Positions 35,811-46,922 of a stretch of DNA of 64,000 nucleotides are shown here, one piece after another. Every line of letters begins with the position of its first letter. The stretch's first letter is position 1. Made by a program: the position numbers and the translations under genes. The notes under the pieces were generated by a model, which saw only the letters and a list, made by a program, of their open reading frames with translations, had not been told where the DNA came from and did not search any database. Source of the stretch: Microcebus murinus (lineage: Eukaryota > Chordata > Mammalia > Primates > Cheirogaleidae); contig NC_134115.1 in NCBI RefSeq assembly GCF_040939455.1, positions 27,120,727-27,184,726 of the forward strand. Direction: 5' to 3'.

Positions 35811-37665
35811 TTTTATTTTAGCATATTATGGGGGTACAAATTTTAAGGTTTTGAATAATGCTCTTGCTCCCCCTTCCCCCACAAGTCTGAGCTTCAAGAG
35901 TGACCATCCCCAAGATGGTGCACATCTCACTCATTATGTATGTATATACCTGCCCCCTTCTCTCCCCTCCCACCTGCCCAATACCCAATAAATGTAATTC
36001 CTATGTGTCCACTTAGGTGCTGATCAGTTAATACCAATTTGCTGGTGAGTATATGTGGTGCTTGTTTTTCCATTCTTGGGATATTTCACTTAGTAGTATG
36101 GGTTCCAGCTCTATCCAGGAAAATACAAGATGTACTATGTCACCATCATTTCTTAGAGCTGAATAGTACTCCATGGTATACGTATACCACATTTTATTAA
36201 TCTACTCATGTATTGATGGGCACTTGGGTTGTTTCCACATCTTTGCAATTATGAATTATGCTGCTATAAACATTCCAGTGCAGGTGTCTTTTTTTGTAGA
36301 TTGTCCTTTGTTCTTTTGGGTAGATGCCCAGTAGTGGGACTGCTGGATCAGATGGTAGATCTACTTCTATCGCTTTAAGGTATCTCCATATTGCTTTCCA
36401 CAGAGGTGAACTAGTTTGCAGTCCCACCAGCAGTGTAGGAGTGTTCCTATCTCTCCGTATCCATGCCAACATCTATTGTTTTGGGACTTTTTGATAAAGG
36501 CCATCTTAGTGGAGATAAGTGACATCTCATTGTGGTTTTGATTTGCATTTCCCTGATGATTAGAGATGTTGAGCATTTTTTTCATATGTTTCTTAGCCAT
36601 TATTCTGTCTTCTTTGAAAAGTTTCTGTTAATGTCCTTTGCCCATTGTTTGATAGGGTTGTTTGTTTTTTTCTTGCTGATTTTCATGAGTTCTAAGTAGA
36701 TTCTAGTTATGAGTCTTTTATCAGATGTGTAGGATGCGAAAATTTTCTCCCATTCTTTAGGTTGTCTGTTTGCTTTCATGACTGTTTCTTTGGCTGTGCA
36801 GAAGGTTTTTAGTTTGATCAGATCTCATTTATTTATATTTGTTGCTGCTGTGATAGCCTTTGGGGTCTTCTTCATAAACAGAAATCAGAGGCATTCATAT
36901 ACGCCAACAACAATCAAATTGAGAACCAAAGACTCAATACCCTTCGCAATAGCAACAAAGAAAATAAAATACTTAGGAATATACTTAACTAAGGAGGTAA
37001 AAGACCTCTACAGGGAGAACTATGAAACAGTGAGGAAAGAAATAGCAGAGGATATAAACAGATGGCAATCCATACCATGCTCATGGGTTGGCAGATTCAA
37101 CATTGTTAAAATGTCTATACTACCCAAACTGATCTATGGATTCAATGCAATCCCTATTAAAATCCCAACATCATTTTTCACAGATATAGAAAAAATAATT
37201 TTACGCTTCGTTTGGAACTAGAGAAGACCCCGCAAATCAAAATCAATTCTAGGCAATAAAAACAAAATGGGAAGTATCAATATGCCAGATTTCAAACTAT
37301 ACTACAAAGCTGTAGTAATTAAATCAATTTGGTATTGGCACAAAAATAGGAATATTGACCAGCGGAACAGAACTAAGAACCCTGATATACAACTATCCTC
37401 ATATAGCCATCTAATCTTCAACAAAAGAGACAAAAACATCCACTGGGGAAAAGAATCCCTATCCAATAAATGGTGCTGGGAACACTGGATAGCCTACTGA
37501 GGAAGGCTGAAGCAGGATCCATACCTTTCACCTCTCACAAAAATCAACTCACGCTGGGTAACAGACTTAAACCTAAGTGAATTCTAATGAAACTATTAGA
37601 ATTCTAGAGGCAAATGTTGGAAACACTCTCCTAGACATTGGCCTAGGCAAAGAATTTATGAAGAG
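35811..37665 (-). mobile_element. L1 with 5' inversion (twin priming)
   Basis: 35811-36882 is an antisense L1 3' end (tail TATTTTAGCATATTATGGGGG, TAGTACTCCATGGTATACG, GATGCCCAGTAGTGGGACTG, then ORF2 up to TTTGGGGTCTTCTTCATAAA). 36883-37665 is L1 ORF2 in sense orientation ending CTAGGCAAAGAATTTATGAAG. The two halves meet at the same ORF2 point, sharing TTTATGAAG. The flanks GAGGTTAGATAATTT (35796-35810) and GAGGTTAAATATTTA (37666-37680) match at 12 of 15. In the inverted part the frames 36778-37221 and 37267-37500 encode recognisable C-terminal ORF2 segments, for example [10 protein letters not shown], broken by a TAG after FVWN. Confidence 0.92.
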
Positions 37666-37680
37666 GAGGTTAAATATTTA

Positions 37681-38473
37681 ACTACGATTATTACCAGCGA
37701 GAAATAAAGTTTACAAGTCTGTCATGATCCCCCCACAGGGTAAATAGTCTGTAATTTTTAAAAGGACAACTTTTCAGAATATTGAGCACAAGGAAAACTT
37801 CATTACCCCTTTGGATCTCAGATGCCTTATCTGTAAAATATTCTGTGGATGTTGGGAGGATGAAATATAATAATGCATGCAAAGCAAGTACTGCAGTGCC
37901 TGGAAGTCAGTGGTCACACAGGAAGATACTAATTTAATGTATTAGTATATTTTGAAGTATTGATATGTTCATTAAAAATCAGAGCTTACCAGAATAAAAC
38001 TTCCAAACTTCAGGTAGAAGCCTCTGTCTCATTTCCACTTGCCCAAACTCATGTAAATACTTATAACCAGTGAAACCTGATTTACCTGCAAAAACCTAGG
38101 CCCTAAAGGAATCTGGGAAACACAATTTTCAGCTTTTTAGCACAAAGGTTGACCAAGCCAATTCATGGTATCTCCTACAATACTCTTCAGGAGATCATTG
38201 TGAATATTAAATAAAATAATTCATGCAAGTGCCTGGGAAAAAAATAAGAGCATTACTTTGGGAGGTGGAAATTCAAAATGAAAATTCCACAAAGTAACTA
38301 CCAAGTATTTATTATCATATAAGTCAGTTATTTGTTTCTGAATAGAAAAATGAGATAAGAGGACATTTATTCTCAATAATGTACAAAATCCCGATGATGT
38401 GTTGTATTCCCTATCATAAATTAATGGAGACAGTGGGACACTAGCTTGAAAAGCCACTGCTGAGCCAGTATAA
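37681..38473. other. Mostly unassigned, with an MIR-like core
   Basis: At 37810-37925 TTTGGATCTCAGATGCCTTATCTGTAAAATA...GGAGGATGAAATATAATAATGC resembles the 3' half of an MIR, plus strand. The rest shows nothing I can name. Confidence 0.5.
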
Positions 38474-38690
38474 AGGAGGTGTGGTCAGCAAGTCAAGGGC
38501 TCAGGCTCTGGAGCCAGGCTGCCTGGGTTCAAGTCTCAGCTTTGCCACTGGCAGCATGAACTTGAACACCTTACTTAACCTCAGTTTCCCCATCTGTAAA
38601 GTGGGATTAATAACAGTATTCACTTCATAGTATTATTGTAAGCATTAAACGAGTCAGTATGTACACAGAGAGCAGTGCCATGTTTTATAA
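38474..38690 (+). repeat. MIR SINE, well preserved
   Basis: CAGGCTCTGGAGCCAGGCTGCCTGGGTTCAAGTCTCAGCTTTGCCACT, then ACCTTACTTAACCTCAGTTTCCCCATCTGTAAAGTGGGATTAATAACAG: near-complete MIR with its conserved core. Confidence 0.93.
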
Positions 38691-38699
38691 TTTACTAGA

Positions 38700-39415
38700 A
38701 AATGTGTCTATGAAGTTTTATGCCTTCAAAGATTTTCATTTTCTAATTTTAGCCTTTTATCCACTTTTGATGTGCTGAGCAACGTCATTTATGGTATTAA
38801 TAAAATAAAATACAGTTTTGGAAAATGTAGGTCCTTATACTTTCTAGATGGTAAAAGTCTTCAGATGTGGGTTCTTGAGCTATAAATGCTTTTTCAATGA
38901 ATACAAGCAAATTGTCTCACAGAGGAATTTAACACATAGTGACCAAATACCTTCATGCCCCCATTTTTTGTATCATATAAAAAGAAATGTCACTTCATTC
39001 TTAGGTTGTGAAGCAGTTAGACCCTGGATGAAAATGAAAAATTACCAAGTTATCAGCTATAATGGAGGGATACTGACTGATGGCATTATCAAAACACCCA
39101 TGAACACTCAGCTTATCTTTAAAAATCAGTATACATGGAAGTGCAGACTTAATACAAAGATACATTGATCTATGATTACTGGTTTTATGATGGCATTTTT
39201 CTTAGGAGTGCTATAAATATACAATTTCTCTTGGTATAAATCAGTTCACTTTATATAAGTTGTATATATAAATGTTTAAAGAAACTATGTCTTAAATAGC
39301 TCAATCAGGCCCATACCTTTGCTATCATATTGAAAAATGTTTTCTATATAATGTTTTCATCATCACTATCACATGGTTTTTATTGACTAGCCATTGATCC
39401 TGTGGTATGAAGACT
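38700..39415. other. Unassigned sequence
   Basis: Includes a 106-codon open frame (38848-39168, +) with no recognisable domain. Most likely chance or an unrecognised repeat. Confidence 0.4.
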
Positions 39416-39419
39416 TTCA

Positions 39420-40600
39420 TCCCACCAGCACTAAAATCATCATTTTTCTCCCAACCACTCTTCTTCCTGTGTTCCCTCTTCTGACAAATAAGCCCACCAT
39501 CCACTAAGTTACACTGTTTGACAACATAGAGTTCATTTTCTCCTCCCTCTTCCTTACACTGTGCCCCCATCCAATCCCGTCATTTACCACGGTCTTGCAA
39601 GTCTCTCTTCCAAATATCCTTTACTTAAAAGCCCATCTCCTTTGTTTTCCTATCAAGTTGACGCCTCATCCTTATCTGCAAGATTACAGCTCTTTCCCAA
39701 CTGTTTTCCCCTCTACTCCACGTGCTGCATTGCTTCAGAGTGATAACTTTAAGGCAACTGTCCTACCCATGCAAATCTGAGATCACTAGGCATGTCCCAG
39801 AGTACTCTGTAGACACTTGTTCTGCACCACGTTAAAGGTGGTGCGTTTGAGAAATGCTGGGTAGAGCCACGTTAAACAGGACTCTTCATTGTAAGATTTC
39901 TCAGAGTTTTTAGGATTTGTACATTATGAAATGTCCAAAAAGATGTTATAATACATACCTTTTTCTTAATTTAACTGATTCACTTCTATTTATTTTTTAA
40001 GAATACAGACAGAAGTGGTGTTTTGTGGAATATACTTTGTAAAATATTATTTTATTTGCCCCTCCAAACCCTCAAAAAATTCACATTACCCTATAAGATA
40101 AAGCACAAATTCCTTAATATGCATTACGAGGGCCTCTGTGGCTAGCCCCCTGCTATCACCCTTGCCTGGGCGACAGTCAGTGTCTGTCCTTGCACACACC
40201 TTTTGTTTTGGCCTCATCAAACTATGTCTACATGCCATGTCACCCATATTGTTCTGCCTTGCATTCACTGTTTTATCTAACTGAAATGTTTTCCTTTACC
40301 TTTTGTATATGATAAGCTTTCTCTATCCTTCAAGTTGGGGTGAAAATATCACCTCCTTTGTAAAACTTCCCCTGACCCACCCAAGGGGTCCATCTCTTTC
40401 TCCTTCATACTCCCTGGTACTTATCTCTTTTGTAGTTCTCATCATATTTTATTAAAATTATTTGCATATAGTCCCCCTTCTGTACCAGAATGGGGGGTCC
40501 GTGATGGTTAGTGGTCTTCAATCCTGTGTGCCTGGCACCTGTCACACAGTTGCCTGGCACCTGTCACACAGTTGGTGCTCAGAAAGAAAAGGAACAGTGC
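39420..40600 (+). repeat. L2 LINE, sense, interrupted
   Basis: L2 ORF-region text appears at 39420-39770 (CATCCAATCCCGTCATTTACC, CTTCCAAATATCC). After an unassigned 300 bp it resumes at 40075 (TAAAGCACAAATTCCTTAATATGC, GAGGGCCTCTGTGGC, CACCTCCTTTGTAAAACTTCCCCTGACC) and reaches the L2 end GCCTGGCACCTGTCACACAGTTGGTGCTCAG. One of the longest L2 copies in the window. Confidence 0.75.
40530..40573. repeat. 22-bp perfect tandem duplication in the L2 end
   Basis: GCCTGGCACCTGTCACACAGTT occurs twice back to back at 40530-40551 and 40552-40573. Confidence 0.95.
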
Positions 40601-40609
40601 TCCAGGAGG

Positions 40610-42265
40610 GATAAATGGACACACTGCTGTCAGAGGAGAGAGCTGCAGTGCAAGAGAGTTAGGACTATAATGAAATCATAAACAGGACTATGTTTAATGA
40701 ATACATGTGACTTCAGCTGTGAAAACATCAGTACAAACAGCCTCTGAATTCCAAGTCCATTTCCTACTAAAACAGATGTCTTCAAATCAAATGTTGGGCA
40801 TTTGTAACTTTGGAGGTTCCTTCCTGCTTTCTCTCTTTTCTGCATTCATGGTCACCATACTTCTGAATGAAAGAGAAAAGAGACAGCGTGGCCTTCAGAG
40901 GGGCTGAAATCCTTATTGAATATGGCACATCTCAGATCCTGGAAGGAGATCAAAGGAAAAGCAATAAATAGGTTTTTTTCTTTTGATTCAACCATTCGCT
41001 CTTGGTTGGCTGTAGATCATTCATTTTTGAAAACAAGGTAATTGTGGCAACAGCTGTCTGTAAGAAGCAAGCAGCAGAGTTGGCTCTGTTCCAGGAGAAA
41101 GGAGATTCAGATTATGAATTTATTTGGAAAAATAACCGTATAGGGCTTTTACAACTGAAATGGACAAATAGAAACCCATCATTTTACACACAGAAAAATG
41201 GATGCTGGCACAGGATAAAAGACTTGCCGAAGGTTACAAGAATGAGAGGTTTATATTTTGTAGGTGGCCATGGTATGTTTTTACCCATGTTTAAAAACAC
41301 AGTTCAAAAAAGACTCAAGAGATAAACAGGAGTAGACTTGAAGATCATCAGGCAAAGTAATATTGTCAAGGTTTTGCCTGTTCGTTTTGCCTTCTGTTTG
41401 TGTAGAGCACGTGTCTGGTATACTAACTGATGTTTCATGTTGATGGGTTGTTTTGGCAGAGGTATGTGGAGAGGATAGATGAAGGAATGATTTAGGAAGA
41501 CATGGTAGGTGTTTACAGATGCAGGCAGGATGTTGGATGCTTGACCAGCCAAGGGGTGTTATGGAGAATCACTATCTTGTAAAAGTTTTTGCACGGTAGA
41601 TCTAAAGCACTCTTTTACCATTTTCACTTCCTTTTGTTTCCTAGTATAAGAGATTCCAGTTCTTGACAAGCCATTTCAACATTTTTTTTAAGTGAGTATT
41701 AAAAAAACTTAGTAAAAAAAATTACCATTTATGGAAGGAAGATAATTTAGACAGTTTAGGCATGGGACAATGGGAATGCTAACATGAACAGAGATGGCCA
41801 CAGCAGTTGGGTCTGGCCATGTTCGCGTTACAGGGAAGAGCCTGTAGTGGATTGGTGGTGGCTACAGGGACTTCAAAACGACCCTTTGATGGCTAAGTTG
41901 GGCTGGTCAAGGGAAGGATACAGAAATTAGCAGAATCCAAAATTGTGTGTGGCTTTGCTGGAATGAGGGCTATCTATGAAAGAGATGGGGGCTTTCTTTT
42001 GATAGTTGGGAAACTTCAGCCATCCTTATCTGCATGAAAGATAAGAAGGAAAAATTTGTCCTCATTCCTCTCATCTTCATTTTTGTTCCGGGCTCTTTCT
42101 TTTCTCTCCTGGCCTTTATCTCCTCTGCACAGCATTTGATCTTATCATGTACACATAAAGCTTCTACAGACTATTTAAATATGTAACCAGATTGTTAACG
42201 TGCTTTTGCATTCAGTCTTTGAAAAAATACAGTTTTGTAGATCGTACTATTTTGGATAAAACCAA
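40610..42265. other. Unassigned sequence
   Basis: No clear repeat. GACTTGCCGAAGGTTAC near 41221 may be a decayed antisense MIR core. The 107-codon frame at 41002-41325 (+) has no recognised domain. Confidence 0.4.
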
Positions 42266-42271
42266 AGCATT

Positions 42272-43375
42272 TTTTAAATTAATTTTTAATTGGCAAGTAA
42301 AAACTACATCTACTTATGCACAACAAGATTTTAAAATCTGTTTTAAATGTTTTAAAATATGCATACATTATGGAATGGCTAAATGGAGCTAATTAACATA
42401 CGTATTAACTCACTTATCTTTTTTGTGGTGGGAATACTTAAAATCTCTGTTAGCCATTTCCAAGTATTTAATACATTGTTTTGTTTTGGATTTTTTTGAG
42501 ACAGAGTCTTGCTTTGTTGCCCAGGCTAGAGTGAGTCCGGTGGCATTAGCCTAGCTCACAGCAACCTCAAACTCCTGGGCTCAAGCAATCCTCCTGCCTC
42601 AGCCTCCCGAGTAGCTGGGACTACAGGCATGTGCCACCATGCCCGGCTAATTTTTTATATATATATATCAGTTGGCCAATTAATTTATTTCTATTTTTAT
42701 AGTAGAGACAGGGTCTCGCTCTTGCTCAGGCTGGTTTTGAACTCCTGACCTCGAGCAATGCACCCGCCTTGGCCTCCCAGAGAGCTAGGATTACAGGCGT
42801 GAGCCACCACACCTGGCCTATAATACATTGTTATTAACTATCATCACCATGTTGTACAAGAGGTTTCCTGAACTTATTTCTCCTGTCTAACTGAAATTTT
42901 GTATTCTTTGACCAACATCTCCCTAGCACACCAGCCTCCCTAACCCCACGTAACCAACATTCTACTTTTTGCCTGTATGAGTTCAATGTTTTTATGATTC
43001 TACGTACAGGTGAGATCATGTAGTATTTGTCTTTATATGCTTGGCTTATCTCATTTAACATAATGTCCTCCAATTTCAACTATGTTATCATAAATGACAG
43101 AATTTCCTTCTTTTTTGACATCGAATAGTATTCCATTGTATATATATGAAACATTTGCTTTACCCATTGATCCACTGATGGACACTTAAGCTGATTCCAT
43201 ATCTTGGCTGTTGTGAATAATGCTGCAATAAATACAGGAGCGCAGGCATCTCCTTGACATACTGATTTTATTTCTTTCGGATATATGCCCAGTAGTGAGA
43301 TTGCTGGATCATATGGTAGTTCTATTTTTAATTTTTTTTAAGAATCTGCATACTATTTTCCATAGTGAATATACC
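42272..43375 (-). mobile_element. Old L1 3' end, antisense, with nested Alu
   Basis: AATTAACATACGTATTAACTC, TGGTGGGAATACTTAAAATC, TTGTACAAGAGGTTTCCTG, CTGTCTAACTGAAATTTTGTATTC, GTATTCCATTGTATATATA and GCCCAGTAGTGAGATTGCTGG are the reversed L1MA/MB-type 3' UTR. The Alu at 42481-42820 splits it, and removing the Alu and one TSD copy restores continuity. Confidence 0.88.
42481..42820 (-). mobile_element. Alu SINE, strepsirrhine type, antisense, nested in L1
   Basis: T-rich tail, GAGACAGAGTC, right arm, CAGTTGGCCAATTAATTTATTTC middle, left arm ending CACACCTGGCC. Perfect 12-bp direct repeat TAATACATTGTT at 42469-42480 and 42821-42832. Confidence 0.97.
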
Positions 43376-43458
43376 AAAGCAGTTTCTAGTAGAATAAATT
43401 AGGGAGCAGCGGTTCCATTTTAATGTGTGTGAAAAGCAAGTGAAACTTTAACCTAAAG

Positions 43459-43690
43459 CCCAGATGTCCCAATCTTGGCACTATTGACATTTTTGGCCAT
43501 ATAATGCTTGGTTATCTTGGTTATAAGTGGCTGTCCTGTGTGTTGTATGGCAGCTAGCAGCATTTCCAGCCTCTACCAACTGGATGATAGTAATACATCC
43601 CCACCCCCCTAGCTGTGACAACCAAAAATGTCTTCAGATTTTGCCAAATGTCCCCAGAAAAGCAAAATTGTACCTGGTTGATAATTACTG
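43459..43690. mobile_element. hAT-Charlie non-autonomous element (MITE)
   Basis: Interior GGCACTATTGACATTTTTGGCC, GTATGGCAGCTAGCAGCATTTCCAGCCTCTACC and TGTGACAACCAAAAATGTC matches a common mammalian Charlie MITE, and the right end is GGTTGATAATTACTG. ACCTAAAG flanks it perfectly (43451-43458 and 43691-43698), the 8-bp hAT target duplication. Family name left open. Confidence 0.8.
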
Positions 43691-43719
43691 ACCTAAAGCA
43701 GAATGTGTGGTTTCTTGCT

Positions 43720-45065
43720 CATTATAAAGTAAACATTTGTCTTTGAGTCAGCAGGACTTTTCAACTAGTGCTGAAATCCCCTTTTCTTTATCCATCAAAC
43801 ATGTTTTGAACATCTTATAATGAATCATATGTGAGAGATGCAAAAATAAATGAGAAACTGCCCTCACAGACTTGCATTTTAATATAGAAGACAGGCATAC
43901 AGAATAAACCATTACTCTATAGGATTCAAGTGTAATTCTGTAAAGGTAAGTCCGTGATGCTATGGAGCCCAAAGCATGGAGAATCAAATCTGGAGGGAAG
44001 ATCCCAGGAAAGTTTTATAATGAAAAGGATCTCTGCATCTACTTCCTGGGAGGTATGGCTCCATGGATGCAGGGAGTTTTAGTTTCTAAAACTTTCTCTT
44101 AATAAAAATTGTACAATTTTATGCAAAAATAAGCCAGTCTTGGAGAGTGACTTTCACAACACTATTCTCTGTCGATGTGGAGACTCAGTGGGATGCAGGT
44201 GGTTGATATTATAAATTATCATTTTCAGAAATGTGAAGAAAAAGAAGCCAACTTCAGGTAAACAGTGTCATAGCTTTAAAGGAAATGAACAGAACCTAGA
44301 AAGTCAGATGAAAGTCAAAGAAAAATCATTTTGTCACACTAATATGCCATGTTCACCTTGTCTCAAGAGCCCAGCAGCAGAATCATATAGACTTATGAGG
44401 AATCATATAGTCTACCTCAATTGGCCATAATTAGAAAAACTGAAAAATGAAATAGACTCAGAATAAATTACCTTGGATCTAAATTTTCCTTTGGGGGAAG
44501 TGAGGATTCTAATTTTAAAAATTTAAATTCTATGGTAGAATAGATTAATATTAAACTTCAATTTTTTATTTTGTTAAGTAAGCATTTAAGATAAAGCTCC
44601 CAAGTATAAAAGACAGTTTTGTGGGATTGCAAAAAATGAGGACAGTTTAAGCATTTAGTCTTGTGGAGAAGATGAACACAAAAGAACCAAGTTAATTCAT
44701 GGGGTGGGGGGAGATTAGTACTATATTGGGGGAGTTCAGATGAGGGAGCGAAGAATGATAACAGGTGGATGAGGCAATATGCACATCAATCTTTGCTCTT
44801 TCTGATTTCCTGAGCACAAGAATGTATATCAGGAATATTTGCAGATCAAAAAGTGTCATTCACCAGTATTAATGTAGCTGATAGGAAGCTGGAGTATGGC
44901 TTTGGTAGATTGATATCAAACTCATTTTTCTCTTAGAAAAACAAAAAAAGGAAACTTTCTCTAAAAGTAAAAAAAAAAAAATACTCTTTGTTGTCCTCCC
45001 ATCCACACATCCATCCATCCATTTCTCTATCCATCTTCCAAACAACAGTTGTCCTGATGTTTTTG
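43720..45065. other. Unassigned sequence
   Basis: No repeat recognised apart from an A run at 44970-44982 and CATC units at 45000-45020. Confidence 0.4.
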
Positions 45066-45069
45066 AAAC

Positions 45070-45850
45070 AAAGCAAATCACTTATAACTCCTGTAAGATT
45101 GTATCCATTCAATTACTTCCCATTGCTCTTTCTTTTTTATTTTAGCGTATTACGGGGCTACAAGTGTTAAGGTTATGTATATTGCCTATGCCCCCCTCCC
45201 CTCTTGAGTCAGAGCTTTAAGCGTGTCCATCCCCCAAACGTTGCACATCTCACTCATTGTGTTTGTATATACCCATCCCCTCCTTCCCCCTCCCACCTGC
45301 CCGACACCCGATAAATGTTATTCCTATGTGTCCACTTAGGTGTTGATCTATTAATATCAATTTGCTGGTGAGCACATGTGGTGCTTGTTTTTCCATTCTT
45401 GAGATACTTCACTGAGTAGAATGGGTTCCAGCCCATTGCTCTTAAACTAAAAGTCAAACTCCTTTCCATGACCTTCAAGATGCTGCAACGACCTGCCAAT
45501 GTCCCAGCTCTCTGACCCTAGGTCACATCACTCTCCCTTCGTTCCTTGTCCTCCAGCTACTCAGCCTTTCCCTCCATCTTAGACCTTTGCATATGCACCT
45601 GCAGTTCTGTCCCCTCTCCTCTGGGCTCCAACCCTTCTGCCTGTTGTCTCCTTTTCATGTTTCACATCAAAGTTTAAATGTAATTTCCCTAGAGAAGGTT
45701 CCTATCTCAACCTTTGTTCACGTCTTCCTTCATAGTTCAAAGCACTCCTCGAAGGTAGAAGTCCTTATCTGTTTTGTTCACTGATGTATCCCTGTACACA
45801 GCATAAGAAAGTGTGTGTTCAGTACATAGATTTTGAATTAATTAAACCAA
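45070..45850 (+). repeat. L2 LINE, sense, split by an L1 insertion
   Basis: AAGCAAATCACTTATAACTCC...ATTACTTCCCATTGCTCTT, then after the L1 AAACTAAAAGTCAAACTCC, GACCTTCAAGATGCTGCAACGACCTGCC, CTACTCAGCCTTTCCCTCC, CACATCAAAGTTTAAATG and TTTTGTTCACTGATGTATCCC form one continuous L2 3' kilobase. Confidence 0.82.
45131..45431 (-). mobile_element. Short lineage-specific L1 3' end, antisense
   Basis: A 301-bp 5'-truncated L1: T-rich tail, TTTTAGCGTATTACGGGGCTAC, ACATCTCACTCATTGTGTTTG, AATTTGCTGGTGAGCACATG. A perfect 12-bp direct repeat CCCATTGCTCTT lies at 45119-45130 and 45432-45443. It shares its 3' UTR type with the copies at 35811 and 51339. Confidence 0.95.
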
Positions 45851-45859
45851 TACATTTCT

Positions 45860-46015
45860 TTGACTATTTATCACCTACACTAGATTATAAGCTTCTTAAG
45901 GATAAAGATATGTCCATCTTGCTCACTGTTATATAACTGATGCCTAGACTGATTCCCCATCCCATCAAGATAGTCTGGAAGTATTTTTGAACATATAATA
46001 AATGAATTAATCAAT
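45860..46015 (+). repeat. L2 LINE 3' end, second copy
   Basis: ACACTAGATTATAAGCTTCTTAAGGATAAAGATATGTCCATCTTGCTCAC...TAATAAATGAATTAATC is another L2 terminus directly behind the first. Diverged. Confidence 0.6.
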
Positions 46016-46440
46016 AAGATGATTTACAAGATTTATTTCAGGTAAAAAAGCAAAATGACAACAATAACAAAAACCTTTGATCCTACCATTAGACTGCCAG
46101 TAGATATGGGAAGGAAAAGTAAAAATGTGGTGACCTAATTAAAAAACATATAGCTCCATGGTTAAATATGCCTGTCAATATCTACTGAGTTTGAATTTAT
46201 TGCAGAAAAAATTTCCTAAAATCACTTATTAAGGCAGGTGTAATAAGTTTAACATACTTCTCCTCCCCTATAAAAGCGTAACTGATATTTTATTATTAAT
46301 ATTTATTATGATTATGTCATTATTTCATATTGTATTATAAGAATTGTTAATGGGGTTTATTCTCTTAATGGAAACGGGAAGCTATCAAACCTTAAATTAA
46401 GGAGCACTTGAAAGACCAGTAGTCACATTGTAGTTTTACC
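46016..46440. other. Unassigned AT-rich sequence
   Basis: Nothing recognised. Confidence 0.4.
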
Positions 46441-46465
46441 AGTCTAACATGATTCTCAATATTAG

Positions 46466-46480
46466 CCACGAGGTGGCGCT
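46466..46480 (+). promoter_or_regulatory. CTCF-type binding motif
   Basis: CCACGAGGTGGCGCT is a near-perfect CTCF core on the plus strand, followed by GTC. It lies in non-repetitive sequence with higher GC than the flanks. A second weaker motif in the same orientation starts 53 bp downstream. Occupancy is inferred only. Confidence 0.65.
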
Positions 46481-46518
46481 GTCTGGGAAACCATTCCCCA
46501 CTTGAATTCTTTCTTCAG

Positions 46519-46533
46519 CCACTTGATGGCACC
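46519..46533 (+). promoter_or_regulatory. Second CTCF-type motif, same orientation
   Basis: CCACTTGATGGCACC fits the CTCF core at 14 of 15 positions (T for A at position 6). In tandem with 46466-46480, it could make a clustered site. Confidence 0.45.
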
Positions 46534-46884
46534 TCTCCATTGTTTTCAGGAGCTCCTGACCTGCTTATCTGGATTCTTTTTTGTTTCTTGTCTGCATTGC
46601 CTTCTGTTCTGCAGTTCTTACCTTTCACATAGACTCCCGCATGCAGTACCAGTCCTGTGTAAGGTTTACTAAGCAGAAGGTCTTTGGGACATTCCTTTGA
46701 AGAATATTCATTGCGAAAATTTTTCCTTGTAATTGTTTAAACAGCACTTTGCAGCAGAAGAAAATTTTTCTTCTATACTTAAAGGAAATGAAAAACTATA
46801 GGATTCTTTAGAATTAGTGAGAAAATTACACACATATATATATACACATACACATAAGTATCAATAATCAAAATGTTGGTTAGA

Positions 46885-46887
<3 letters not shown>

Positions 46888-46921
<34 letters not shown>
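46888..46921. repeat. (TG)n microsatellite
   Basis: Pure TG run of about 17 units, preceded by a TATA/CACA tract at 46832-46855. Confidence 0.97.

Positions 46922-46922
<1 letters not shown>

Noticed and set aside
36778..37221. 147-codon plus-strand open frame, the longest in the window
   Set aside because: Its second half is L1 ORF2 sequence in the inverted part of the twin-primed L1, and its first half is antisense L1 read across the inversion junction. Not a host gene.
41002..41325. 107-codon plus-strand open frame
   Set aside because: Composition is ordinary but there is no motif or family resemblance, and a possible decayed MIR core lies within it.
10711..46480. A CTCF loop between the 10.7 kb and 46.5 kb motifs
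   Set aside because: The motifs point away from each other (minus at the left, plus at the right), the opposite of the convergent arrangement usual for loops.
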